In this document: one piece after another, positions 11,523-21,762 of the stretch | Numbering within the stretch: position 1 is the stretch's first letter | Layout of the letters: every line of letters begins with the position of its first letter | NCBI GenBank assembly: GCA_934045075.1 | Contig: OW203724.1 | Location: forward strand, 11,891,473 to 11,955,472 | DNA: 64,000 nucleotides | Reading direction: 5' to 3' | Source: Yponomeuta sedellus | Taxonomy: Eukaryota; Arthropoda; Insecta; Lepidoptera; Yponomeutidae | The notes under the pieces: generated by a model | What the model was told of the DNA's origin: nothing | The model's database searches: none | Seen by the model: the letters and a program-made list of their open reading frames with translations, nothing else | Translations under genes and position numbers: made by a program

Positions 11523-11649
11523 GAGAAGTGGTGTTAAAGAACTGCCGCCAGAGCCGTAACGTAGCCATATTGGACAACACATTAAGATAATTTAACCAAA
11601 CAATACCACTGGGATACCATTTTAATTTTTCAGGTATCAAAATAAATAC

Positions 11650-11870
11650 TTTCTACTAGCGCGCAATGAAACGCAATCGCGTGCAATGATCGTACGACGA
11701 ACGACGCTCAGGCGGTGGGCGGCGGCGGCGGCGGCAAAGTGCCGACGTAGGTAACGGCGACCGCGAGCTCGATTCGGTCTCACTCACTCACTCATTCGTC
11801 CCGCGTCCGTCTCAATTCGGTCGTCCGGGCCGTGGCCGCACCCGTTTACTACACGTTTTTGTAACAAGTA
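11650..11870. promoter_or_regulatory. CpG-rich patch, possible promoter or first exon
   Basis: Sharp GC and CpG rise within AT-rich DNA, with a GGC triplet run (about 11715-11735) and CGCGTCCGTCTCAATTCGGT. No start codon context or ORF supports a gene; it could be a promoter of a neighbouring gene or a GC-rich repeat. Confidence 0.25.
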
Positions 11871-12433
11871 GAAACACAACGACATTAGATACAGTCAGCG
11901 ACACGCTAGGATGCCACTTTTTGTTTGATTGGTGCACTTATAACTGTACGTTTGTAACGGTGCAAACCTCTTCACACCATTTTTATTTCTTTTCTATCTA
12001 TCATTTTCAAATATTTAAATTAGGTACCTACGTCACACATTCTTCGATTTCCCTCATTTTTCACCACTACTACTTTACCCTTTGACCAGATCTGACTTTT
12101 TACCTGCTTATCCGTTTTTATCCAGTTTTAAAACCACACCTAAAGTCGTTCCAGATTTTATTTATTATTATAAAAGTTACCCAACGTTCCACGTTAATAG
12201 CTATTTTGCTATTACGTACCCACAGCCACCACAGTCGTCCTGCAAAGACGTTGCTGTTGTAGTGGGCAGCGGCAGCCGGTAAGATGTATGTGGTGTAGTT
12301 TGAGAAGTAAATTTGAAGCGTAAAAATGTCTAAAGCACATTTCAGTAGGATAAATAATATCTAGGTACTTACTCGACGTCTGTGTCTTCGTCAGGAACAG
12401 GCCGCTCAGCACGGACAAGATACTAGCGACCGT

Positions 12434-13457
12434 TTACATGAAGGCAAACGCGCGCCCAGCGCAACGTCTGACGGTGAACCAGTTGTGACAGCCCTTTCCG
12501 TGCTAGCTCGCTTCAGGTCATCAAAAACCGCGATAATCATGCTCTCATATCCTCAGCGGTCTCATAAGGGCGGTCAAACACTCGAACCTGAACATAACCC
12601 CATAAAAAAAGTCCAATAGGGTTAAGTCGGGAGAACATGCTGGGCAATGGGGTTAGGACCATGGCGGCCGATCCAACGTCGTTCGAACAGCTTTAACCGC
12701 TGCAGCACCAGTAGTGTACACTGTGGTGGCGCGCCGTCGTGTTGGAACCACGTTTGATGCAACCGAGCCAGGGGCATCTAATAGTTGAGCAGTTCCAAGT
12801 AGGTCGCACCATTCATTCTGGGTGGCAAAAATACGGGATCCAGAATTATTCACGCAAGATACCGGCTCACACATTCCACTTCCACCTTGTCTGGAACCCC
12901 GTCTCCTGTACCTGAAATGGGTTACCGGAACCCCACCAATGAGCGTTTCTTCGATTCTTCATACCATTGTTCGTGAAGGTGCTTTCGTCCGTGAAAATAA
13001 CATTTTGCACAAAAGCCGGGTCATTTTCACTGTGCTGCAGCAACCGCCTGGCACGAACGCTTGCACCTTGTTGATTTTATAGGGCCGCTCTCTATCCTTC
13101 TTCAAAACCTTACAGTGACGTAAGACACCCGATGTTGCGCACGATGACCGTGCCGCCGGCGCAGCACGTGCGCCGCCGTCCGAACGCCTAAGCGCGGGTT
13201 CTTTGCCACCACATCCAGAACTCTCTGTTCACTTGCACGACGTATTTGAGGACCACCGCCTTCTGCAACGAGCACGACCGGCGGATTTTCTAAGACGCGA
13301 TAAACGGCTCGCAGTATCACCCTGGACTCCGTTGGCTGATGAGCGTTGGGGTATCTGACACCGTACAGACGCAGGGCCTCAGCTGCATTTCCCCCTTTCC
13401 TACACAGTAGCAGAATATCATATCCAGATACTCCTTAGTACTGTATTAATGAGGCAT
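12434..13457 (-). pseudogene. Decayed DDE transposase (Tc1/mariner-like)
   Basis: The minus strand encodes a broken cut-and-paste transposase. From an ATG at 13457 I read KEYLDMIFCYCVGKG, a frameshift, then ALRLYGVRYPNAHQP, and VVAKNPRLGVRTAAHVL: a helix-turn-helix N-terminal DNA-binding part resembling DUF4817-type insect transposases. After a stop and frame changes come ENDPAFVQNVIFTDESTFTN (first catalytic Asp in TDES), RRNAHWWGSGNPFQVQE, PPRMNGATYLELLNY, and WFQHDGAPPQ (second Asp, HDGAPP), then RRWIGRHGPNPIAQH near 12660. The third acidic residue is not clear. Length, about 340 codons in total, fits the superfamily. Multiple stops and frameshifts make it inactive. I could not define terminal inverted repeats. 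Confidence 0.85.
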
Positions 13458-13809
13458 TGTAGGTTGTTTACTATCACAAAGAGTACGCGAAACGATAAGT
13501 AGATAATGTGCGTGCGCATCCGATGACGCGAGAAACCGGACTAGAAAAAAAATTGCGTCGATAGAACTTCATTCAAATGAATGAGTCAAACTTTCGTTCC
13601 TTAAGGTCCCATCACACTGAGACAGACTTTCCTTCAAAGCTAGAAAAGTGCCTATACCTACTTGAATTTGTTAGAAAAACTTAGTTTTTAATTTTAGTTT
13701 GTGAGTGTGACACGTCAATTTCAGTAACATCCCCAAACTTTTAGGCAGTCACTTTTACTAAAGTAGGTATTTAATTGACAAATTAAATTTTTTTTTTAGC
13801 ATCTTTTTA
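13458..13809. other. Anonymous stretch after the transposase
   Basis: May contain the outer end of the transposon, but no inverted-repeat partner was found. No gene seen. Confidence 0.4.
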
Positions 13810-14070
13810 GACATCTGGCTTAAGCAAATTGCATCACTTACAGCCCCGACTACCTCCTTTGCAGTTGGGTTTTACATCGGAACGATATCACTGTACCCAC
13901 ATGATTATACTATTTTTATTTTTAATACACTAACCCGTGCTAAGGAGAAATTTAAAAACCTATTTAGAGGCTAAAAATTTCACCCATGCCGGAATTCGAA
14001 CCCGCAACCTCTGGCTATCCGTGCCAATTGGTAGAGCGCTGGCACGGATAGTGCATTAAAAATAAAAATT
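13810..14070 (-). repeat. Rearranged family T repeat (T3)
   Basis: Read on minus, one unit's tail (TCCTTAGCACGGGTTAGTG, A-rich) runs straight into the next unit's head (GATATCGTTCCGATGTAAAA), a head-to-tail junction. At 14020-14050 the minus-strand tRNA-like body breaks at ATCCGTGCC and is followed by plus-strand TTGGTAGAGCGCTGGCACGG, then jumps to the tail GTGCATTAAAAATAAAAATT. Confidence 0.8.
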
Positions 14071-14089
14071 GTATAACATCTTTTATCGT

Positions 14090-14235
14090 TTCTTTAAGTT
14101 ACTGCAGTCGTTGGGTGCCCTCAGCGCGAGTCGTCTTTAGCGGATGTTCTTGCCCTCTTAAACTCAGCACACCAACGCGCAACCGTGGTATAAGGAGGAA
14201 CGAACCTTTCTTGCAAGTCTTAATTTACTTGTTCC
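14090..14235 (-). pseudogene. Mariner transposase fragment
   Basis: The minus strand spells VPPYTTVARWCAEFKRARTS then KDDSR, a stop and GHPTTA. This matches the start of mariner/SETMAR-type transposases, where the helix-turn-helix is followed by a TVARW-x-x-EFKRGRTS-x-x-DDPRSGRP linker. No catalytic domain follows. It differs from the transposase at 12.4-13.5 kb. Confidence 0.7.
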
Positions 14236-14517
14236 GTAGTAAAATTTAAATTACTTACCGCGCCAACTAAAATTTTCTTTATTTTCGATTACTCGTTCCG
14301 ACAGAACACAAGTGACAATTTCTATTATTGAATAAGCAAAAGAGGATCAAACGCTATTTATTTTATTTTGTCGACAAATCAGTGTGGCTGCATGCCAGTA
14401 TTTTCATTTTCTCTACCCAAGGATTTTATACTTCATTTCACTACTTGGGTGACTTTCTTTTTCTTTTTCAACAGAAAAAGAAAAAAATACATTAGATAAA
14501 AAATTATTGCATCTACC

Positions 14518-14745
14518 AAGCGCTCGTGGCCTAGGGGAACCGAGTAATTGTAATCTATCGGAAAATGGGCTGTTGGTGTCGGTTGTCATTGTAATGGCAA
14601 TCGTTAAGCCGTGTCAGAAGCCTTTTAGGCGGCTTGATAACTTCCGACAGTAAGGCCTACCATTGTATTACAATCCTCACCAACCCGGACTTGGTTCCCG
14701 TGGGGTATGTCCTAAACTTTCTGCGATGCGGGTATGGTGTACAAG
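14518..14745 (+). repeat. Family A SINE (A1), internally deleted
   Basis: Begins AAGCGCTCGTGGCCTAGGGG and continues with GTAATGGCAATCGTTAAGCC and CACCAACCCGGACTTGG. The segment between the head and the GTTGGTGCCGG part is deleted compared with fuller copies. Confidence 0.75.
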
Positions 14746-15017
14746 AAGTTGTAATTTTTTATCGACGGCGATTGCGAGCATTTACTTAAACTGCTTTAAA
14801 GAAAACATTAAAATTAAGAAACGAGGTAATTCCTTTTAGCTTGTACGTAACGAGTGTGTAATAACCTTTATTCGTACCCAGAATGACACGGCCTTGAACG
14901 GATCGTCGGCGCCCTTTGATAGGCGGGCGGTGCGGCGCGGCGGCGTGCGTCGCAGGCAGGATTTTCGTTTGAGTCGCCCGCGCCTCGGCTTGTTTTCGCT
15001 CGGCTCGGTATTGTTTT

Positions 15018-15575
15018 TAGGGTTCCTGTTCCCGAGATATTCCTAAAACGGGACCCTATTATTCTGTCTCCGCCGCCGGTCTGTTCGTCTGTCGGTCCGT
15101 CTGCCTTTCTGTCTGTCCTACCCTATCTTTGGAACCGTAATACTTAGGCGGTTGAAACTTTTACAAGCAATGTGTTGTGGTGGAGTTTTTTCCCGCTGCC
15201 TTTTTCTCCACTACACTACGGCACAGATTAGATAATAGTTACTAACTACGGCCCGAAGGCAGCGGCTTTCACTTTCATGTTACATTGTACTTTGACATTC
15301 AGCAAACAGAATGTAAATTCTTTACGTTGAAATAAATTGAATTGAATTGTTAACATTGCCGATTAATAATAATAATAAAATGTACAAAATATTACGGTTA
15401 GGTATACATACAGTCGTAAAACTGAATATGATTATAGGGCTTATTTTGTATAACAAGTAATAAAAAACGACCAAGTGCAAGTCAGACACTAGATCCACAT
15501 CACCGCCAAATCACAGATTACTTATTGTACGGAACCCTCTGTACGCGAGTTTAACTAGCACTTGGCTAGTTTCTT
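15018..15575 (+). repeat. Interspersed repeat H (H1) with an inserted retroelement tail
   Basis: Starts TTTTTAGGGTTCCTGTTCCC with AAAACGGGACCCTATTATTC and a GTCTGTC-rich stretch, and ends ACGGAACCCT...AGCACTTGGCTAGTTT. Both ends match a repeat commonly seen in lepidopteran DNA. The middle (about 15175-15352) holds a separate retroelement 3' end containing ACTACGGCCCGAAGGCAGCG and finishing AATAAATTGAATTGAATTG. Confidence 0.65.
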
Positions 15576-15679
15576 ATAACACGATTCTAGATTACCTAAC
15601 AACGATATCAGGTAAAATCGGTATTGCTGCGTGGCAGGAGCGGCTGTTTCTTGTTGCCACCGCCGCTAAATCACGGTGT

Positions 15680-16680
15680 GCAGCGCGCTCCGCCGTCTGC
15701 TGCGCCGCTCGGCCGGCGAGCAGCACCGGTGCGGTGTATGTGTAGGTACCTGGGTACTTCGTGTAGCGCGCTTCGCCGTCTGCAGCGCTGCTCGGCAGGC
15801 GTGTGTGTGGTAGGTAGGTACTTCGTGAAGCGCGCTCCGCCATCTGCAGCGCTGCTCGGCAGGCGTGTGTGTGGTAGGTAGGTACTTCGTGTAGCGCGCT
15901 TCGCCGTCTGCAGCGCTGCTCGGCAGGCGTGTGTGTGGTAGGTAGGTACTTCGTGAAGCGCGCTCCGCCGTCTGCAGCGCTGCTCGGCAGGCGTGTGTGT
16001 AGTAGGTAGATACTTCGTGAAGCGCGCTCCGCCGTCTGCAGCGCTGCTCGGCAGGCGTGTGTGTGGTAGGTAGGTACTTCGTGTAGCGCGCTCCGCCGTC
16101 TGCAGCGCTGCTCGGCAGGCGTGTGTGTGGTAGGTAGGTACTTCGTGTAGCGCGCTTCGCCGTCTGCAGCGCTGCTCGGCAGGCGTGTGTGTGGTAGGTA
16201 GGTACTTCGTGAAGCGCGCTCCGCCGTCTGCAGCGCTGCTCGGCAGGCGTGTGTGTGGTAGGTAGATACTTCGTGAAGCGCGCTCCGCCGTCTGCAGCGC
16301 TGCTCGGCAGGCGTGTGTGTGGTAGGTAGGTACTTCATGTAGCGCGCTCCGCCGTCTGCAGCGCTGCTCGGCAGGCGTGTGTGTGGTAGGTAGGTACTTC
16401 GTGTAGCGCGCTTCGCCGTCTGCAGCGCTGCTCGGCCGGCGAGCAGCACCGGTGCGGTGTGTGTGTAGGTACCTAGGTACTTCGTGAAGCGCGCTTCGCC
16501 GTCTGCAGCGCTGCTCGGCCGGCGAGCAGTACTTAAGGCGTGTGTGTGGTAGGTACTTCGTGTAGTGCGCTTCGCCGTCTGCAGCGCCGCCCGGCCGGGG
16601 AGCAGGAGCACTTGTGTGGTAGGTACCTAGGTACTTCGTGTAGCGCCGTCTGCAGCGCCGCTCGGCCGGCGTGTGGTAGG
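15680..16680. repeat. GC-rich 64-bp minisatellite
   Basis: About a dozen units with a 64-bp period, anchored by CTGCAGCGCTGCTCGG at 15780, 15844, 15908, 15972 and onward, each followed by GGCGTGTGTGTGGTAGGTAG and TACTTCGTG(A/T)AGCGCGCT. Edge units (15680-15780 and 16435-16680) are diverged and share GGCCGGCGAGCAG. The unit length is not a multiple of three and lacks stops in several minus-strand frames. The long open frames at 15592-16611 and 15671-16774 are therefore by-products, not genes. Confidence 0.95.
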
Positions 16681-17484
16681 TAGCCTTAGTTAAGTCGTGG
16701 AGCGAAGTATTTTTTGTGGTTGGTATTCGTAGTAACTTCAAGTACCTACGCCATCTCGTTAAATGGACGAACACGATGGTGTTAGTTTAAAATTTTTACA
16801 ACAATGTATGAACCCGATTCTCCTGACATTAAAAACCAAAATGATGGCAAAATTGGAAAACACTGTGGTCGTTGTAGACCTGCAGCATTATTATGATTCC
16901 CGATTTGATGGCTTCGTACCGAAGAGTGACATACGTCATGGATGTTGGCGTAATGTAAAATACATTGATAGCTCTCACTACACACGGGATACGTCGGTCA
17001 ATCGAACGAAATGGGGTTTCTCGGAGTCCACCTACCTACTTGCGCGCGCGTCCGTTCGGCCCGGGTCAAGGAACCCCAGTGGCGCGCGCGACCGCGCGGC
17101 AGACCTCAAACAAAACACCTGATAGCGGCCGGGTCAATTGCCGCGCGCGAGCGAGCGTGCGATAGTTGCGTAGCTATGTTTATGTAAGGCATGGAACATT
17201 TGAAGGGGTTGCGAACTATTGCGCGGTGAAATTTCAAAGTCAATTTTTGTTTTGAAATATTGATAATTCACATGGAGTTTCTATGGGAGAAATATTGTTT
17301 ATACGAATCTTGTTCTATTTCTGCAAAAAAAAGTAAAAAAAAGTCTCGACTTTGCACCTCAATATCTCGTAAACCGTTAAATCCCCAAACATGGTGCCAA
17401 ACAAAAAATGTTCGTTTTGATGTAGGGAATGCGTGATTTACCGATCCGGCTGCGGTTCTTTAACACCCGTTAGAGATAAGATAT
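16681..17484. other. Unassigned stretch with CpG-rich core
   Basis: Holds an open frame at 16763-17122 (119 codons) without recognisable domains. A CpG-rich block at 17035-17165 (repeated GCGCGCG, GGCCCGGGTC, GCGAGCGAGCG) could be a promoter or a GC-rich repeat. I do not call a gene. Confidence 0.35.
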
Positions 17485-18085
17485 GAAGCGCTCGTGGCCT
17501 AGTGGAACCGAGTCATTGGAAACAATTACTAAGGTTATACAACAACAGGCGCGGTCAGGTGCTGGGTGGATCGCCTAAATGTAAAATTGACCCCCACGGT
17601 GGCGCAGCGGTTTGGCACACTGACTGTAAAACCGAAGGTCTCGGGTTCGATGCCCCGGCCGGGTCAAACTAGGAAACGAACTTTTCTAGTATGTCTCGGG
17701 TCTCGGATGTTATCTATGTATTCATTGTAGTAAATCTATCGTCGAGTTAGAAACTGTAACACAAGTCATTTAGTTGAACTTAGTATAGGGCTAACGAGAT
17801 CTGTGTAATATGTCGATGAATATTTATTTATTATTTATGGGTGACCATCCCGTGACTGCTGCTGGTAGCATTTTTTCCGAGCGCTTCAGTGCTTTGCAAG
17901 GCACATTAAGCCGTTGGTGCCGGCTGTCACGTAATGGCAGTCATTAAGTCATGTCAGAGGCCTTATGGGCTGATTGATAACTTTTGACAGAATGGCCCGC
18001 CCGCCACTGTTTTACAATCCTCCACCAACCCGGACGACAGAGTATAGCCTAACCTTCCTGCGATGTACGACGAGACCCAAACGCG
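17485..18085 (+). repeat. Family A SINE (A2) split by a family B SINE
   Basis: The A head (AAGCGCTCGTGGCCTAGTGG...CAACAACAGGCGCGGTCAGG) runs to about 17570 and resumes at 17839 with GGGTGACCATCCCGTGACTG, continuing through GGCAGTCATTAAGTCATGTC to CTTCCTGCGATG near 18062. The gap is filled by the B copy at 17591-17838. Confidence 0.85.
17591..17838 (+). repeat. Full-length family B SINE (B1)
   Basis: tRNA-like head with A box GGTGGCGCAGCGG and B box CTCGGGTTCGATGCC. The body has GTCAAACTAGGAAACGAAC, ATCTATCGTCGAGTTAG and AGTATAGGGCTAACGAGATC, and the tail is TATTTATTTATTATTTAT. It sits inside a family A SINE, so it is the younger insertion. Confidence 0.9.
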
Positions 18086-18555
18086 AGCAGTCAGGTTAAT
18101 ACAAAGGGTAAGTACCATATTATCAGGAGATAAATAAATATTAAAAACATAGTTGTCCTTTTATTTGACTTGTAAAAAATACTAAACTTTAACATTTCTA
18201 AAGATAAACCAATTTCAAACAAAACGCTATGTATTAAACAAAACAGGATCGGTAACCGGCGTAGAGCTGCGTTCATTCGTCCAATCCGCACAATTTTTCC
18301 CAGTAACATTTTATGGATACAGTAGTTTGTTTTGGTGAGCACTATGCGCCAGGGCGTCAGGTTCTTTTCAAAATCTCGTAGACACAGGCTTTGTTCTATT
18401 ACTATTTTTATGCGTAAAATTCGCGAACTATAACTATAATTAGCGGCACATGACGTTTACGCCTACGGATCCTAACAATCGACAGATATATTAATCTGTC
18501 ACTGTTTACAAAAACGATTTGTAAAAACCACATATTTTTTTTCATTAATTGATTC
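18086..18555. other. Anonymous AT-rich stretch
   Basis: No coding motif or recognised repeat. Confidence 0.4.
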
Positions 18556-18672
18556 AACATTCGCTGGGAAGTCGCTAAATGCGGGCGGCACAATACAGGG
18601 AAGCTTGGAAAACCATGAGGGAGGCTTAATGTTCTATAGTGGGCATCCAAACGGCCGATGATGATGGTTGAA
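18556..18672 (+). pseudogene. LINE C-terminal fragment
   Basis: The plus strand spells REAWKTMREA then a stop, followed by a GATGATGATGG-like run. This matches the extreme C terminus and trinucleotide tail of RTE-like LINEs. The copy at 63557-63632 has the same text in better condition. 5'-truncated. Confidence 0.6.
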
Positions 18673-19222
18673 TAGTAGATTGTTAACGGAGGGTGGAAAG
18701 AATCAATTCCTGAGGTATTTAGACGGCTATAGTCCGAGTGGGAATTGATTCTTTCACCCGTGTTAAAGACTCTACTTTTATATGAGTATGAGGAAAATAT
18801 GAGGAAAATAAAAACTCATTTTTAATATTCAAATCTTAGCATAAAAGATTATTACCTATTTTTTTGAATTCCGTCACAGATACATATAACACATTAGTAG
18901 GTATCCCGCCAATTTATTTCGACTTTTTAAAATTTTAAATATGGAACTCATCGCGTAATTGTTGCGGCTTATTCCGCTCAAAGAAATTTGCGGTAAGTTC
19001 ACACTGGCTATTTAGAAACTCACATGGCCGCAGCATTTTTTTTAATTAGTTTTTTTTACATTAACTCTTCACAGCTGACAGTAGTTCTATTTTTAAAGTT
19101 CATTCCAGCCCCTAGGTGGGAAGTAATTTGAATGAGTTTTTCCCTCTCTAGGGAGGGAAGCAGCATTTTCCACCCAATAATCAGATCAAAACAACACTAC
19201 TTTCCGAGCATAAGAAATGAAA
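18671..19222 (+). mobile_element. Partial family K element
   Basis: Starts AATAGTAGATTGTTAACGGA. An internal hairpin pairs AAGAATCAATTCC with GGAATTGATTCTTTC. It follows the same order as the fuller K at 19222-20461, but lacks the L insertion and stops at CATAAGAAATGAA, before the 3' inverted repeat. Confidence 0.7.
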
Positions 19223-20461
19223 TAGTAGATTGCTTAACGAGGGTAGAAAGAATAAATTCCCGAGGTATTTAGACGCCCGAGCGCAGCGAGGGCGGCTATA
19301 GTCCGAGTAGGAATTGATTCTTTTACCCGTGTTAAACACTCTACTTTTCATCTCGAATATGAGGAAAATAAAAACTCATTTTTAATATTCAAATTTTAGC
19401 ATGATTATCGTCTATTTTTTGAATTCCGTCACAGATACTATAACAGATTAGTATCCGCCATTTAAGTCGACTTTTTAAATTTTTAATTTGGAACTCACCG
19501 CGTAATTCGGGATGCAAAAAAAAAGTGAACTGCCTGAATCGAAAACCATTTCGAGCTTAGCATCCAAACTACAGTATTTTTAATGTAAGAGATTTTTTTC
19601 ATTAAAGATGAGCCTTATTTTAAGTAAATAATAATATTTAAATGCCCTTCATATGACCTCTATGATGACGTCACATGCTAAATCGTCTGTGGTAGTAGTT
19701 ATTCTGTGGAAAAACTACCAATGGCCTGTCAATTGAATTCATTTCTTCATCCGCAAAGAATATTTAATCCAAATTAGTTTACTCTTCAATTTTAGTTTAG
19801 GTTAATCCTAGATTAGTTTCATGAATGTAAAATAGTATAAGTTAGGACTTAAGTTTCGTACATGGTCCTGTAAAATAAAAATATAAAAAAAATGGCCTGT
19901 CAACTTCATCAGTCAAACATCTGTCTTTTTACACTAAACCACAGACAAATCCAATCGCGAACCCTACCTACACACATATTATGTAACATATGGCGTCACG
20001 CCGAATAATATTCATTTTAATGAAATAACAATGATAAACTCGATAAATCACGAAAAAAATTAAATTAGTTTCTTAAAATTACGTCTACTATCAGAATATA
20101 AAATAAAATCCGATCATAAAAAAAACTTTGCATCCCTAATTGTTGCGGCTTATTCTGCTCAAAGAAGTTTCCGCTACGTTCACACTGGCTGTTTAGAAAC
20201 TCACATGGCCGCAGCATTTTTTTAAGCCTATTTATTACATAAAACTCTCCACAACTGACAGTAGTTCTATTTTTAAAGTTCATTCCGGCCCTTGGGTGGA
20301 AAGTAATTTGTATGAGTTTTTCCCTCAATTTTCCACCCAATAATCAGATCAAAACAACACTACTTTCCGAGTATAAGAAATGAAAAATTCTTTTTTCAAC
20401 AGAACTACTGTAAATACCTCGGGGACTGATTCTTTCCACCCTCGTTCAACAATCTACTATT
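19222..20461 (+). mobile_element. Family K inverted-repeat element carrying nested L
   Basis: Terminal repeats: 5' ATAGTAGATTGCTTAACGAG with GAGGTATTTA; 3' TAAATACCTCGG with CCTCGTTCAACAATCTACTAT. A 5'-proximal hairpin has the loop GCCCGAGCGCAGCGAGGGC. No ORF with recognisable domains. Element L (19508-20136) interrupts it. Most of this copy (from 19349) is duplicated in inverted orientation at 22403-23975. Confidence 0.75.
19508..20136. mobile_element. Element L, nested in K
   Basis: Begins CGGGATGCAAAAAA and ends TTTGCATCCC, with 5-bp TAATT repeats on both sides (19503-19507 and 20137-20141). The partial K at 18.7-19.2 kb shows the empty site GCGTAATTGTTGCGG. About 629 bp, no ORF. A palindromic TGACGTCA lies near 19663. 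Confidence 0.8.
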
Positions 20462-20553
20462 ATTGCACAATATGGGGAGCATGAAAGGAGCTTCCCCGAC
20501 CGACGTACTCACTGCGTCGTACGTCTGCAACGATCAGCGAGTGCCTTCCGCTG

Positions 20554-20790
20554 ATTGGCAAATCCTTTCACTGCGATGCATGGAAAACTCAAGTCCATCC
20601 TTGAGGCCAGCGCTATTTTAGTCTCTATTAATATCGAAAGCTTCTCGCAGAATAAGTATTCCTATAACTTCCTCGCTGCGACGTTACGAGTATGTGCGTC
20701 CAAGAAACCAATAGAGATGAAACTAAGTTCCGGCCAAACATTTCTGGACTCACGCTTATCGTCGAGACTTGTTATGCTAATATCGACACG
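20554..20790 (+). pseudogene. LINE endonuclease fragment (left arm)
   Basis: Two frames give SINIESFSQNKYSYNFLAAT (about 20628-20688) and, after a frameshift, CVQETNRDETKFRPNISGLT then LIVETCYANID (20694-20787). This resembles the start of the apurinic-type endonuclease domain of RTE-like LINEs, where W/SxNIxG is followed by xCVQETHR (catalytic Glu in QET). The rest of the domain is missing and AGAAGAAGAAG follows. It is too short to act. It may be from the same family as the RT at 1-3 kb, but the domains do not overlap. Confidence 0.7.
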
Positions 20791-20959
20791 CTAAGAAGAA
20801 GAAGATTGCACATTAAAACATTTGTACATACTTACGAAGTATATAGGAAGTAATTTATTTATTTGTATTTTAGCATTTTATCACCACGCATCCATAAGCC
20901 TGTGCTATACAGTGGGACGTATAAAGGCCACATTAAGAAGTATTTTCTTAATAGCGGTA

Positions 20960-21268
20960 ATAGCCCAGTGGGTAGGGCAATGGACTGGGAAGCGAGAAAC
21001 CCAGGTTCGATACCCAGTGTGGGAACGTACCTGTGACTTTGTTCTGCGTATTTGTAGTAGCAATTCCACTAACTGTGAAGGAAACGATCGTCAGGAAACC
21101 CGCGGCTTGATTGCTCCGCACGTGTTGATGTGTCTCTCTTGTGGTCAAGGCCGACTAAGCTATCAAGGTTTTTGGCAAACTCCTTCAAGCAAAGCAATTT
21201 CCCAGGCAGCGTCCGAGTGGTCCGTTCAGCCATCTAGTGTAAGTGAAGGTGCCACTGGAAAATATTGA
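20960..21268 (+). repeat. Family G SINE (G1)
   Basis: tRNA-like head TAATAGCCCAGTGGGTAGGG with CCCAGGTTCGATACCC, then AACTGTGAAGGAAACGATCG, GGAAACCCGCGGCTTGATTG, CGTCCGAGTGGTCCG and GTAAGTGAAGGTGCCACTGG. The inverted-duplication breakpoint (21108) lies inside it, so only its first half is repeated at 21763-21921. Confidence 0.85.
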
Positions 21269-21762
21269 AAAAGCGTATAAATGTTATCTACTTATATAAA
21301 GTACGTACGTACCTACTTTACATATTAGAAAGAGTGCAGTTATAATATGTTCGAGTGGCTTCCACTCTAATCGGTCACTCTAGCACAGATATTAATTTTA
21401 GCCATAAGCCTCCCCAAGGCACGCCACATCATTTGGTTCTCGGCCATTATCTAGCTACTACCCGCAATCTGCGTTAGATCGTAGGTCCAGTACCTACGCT
21501 GATGGGCGTCCTACGCGGGCGTTAGGCATATTTCTCAAATAGATCTGCATAAACAATAGTGTATTGGGCATTTATTACACCTGAAATGAGTTTGAGTGGA
21601 CGACAAGATGTACCGACGGGAGACTCCGTGGAACGGTAGAATAATTAGCCTGGATAAAGGGTAAGGGTACTTCATATTCTAAGCCGATGCAATCAAAGTA
21701 TCGATAGCATCAGCTAAGTCATTCCCTTTTGCCTCACTAAACTAGTAATAAGTATGTATAAT
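21269..21762. other. Palindrome spacer
   Basis: Unique DNA between the two arms; no gene or recognised repeat. It includes CAAGGCACGCCACATCATTTG near 21415, which I cannot assign. Confidence 0.4.

Noticed and set aside
15780..16440. CRISPR-like array
   Set aside because: The units are contiguous 64-bp tandem repeats with no unique spacers, and the DNA is eukaryotic.
15592..16774. Two long overlapping minus-strand open frames (339 and 367 codons)
   Set aside because: They are translations of the 64-bp minisatellite in changing phase; the residues repeat HTPAEQRCRRRSALHEV-type text and no domain is present.
16763..17122. 119-codon open frame as a gene
   Set aside because: No recognisable domain, it runs into a CpG-rich block that lacks stops by composition, and there are no splice or poly(A) signals that fit.
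20822..21268. 148-codon frame and its mirror at 21714-22049 as a conserved protein
   Set aside because: They are the same SINE and flank read in both arms of the palindrome; conservation comes from the duplication.
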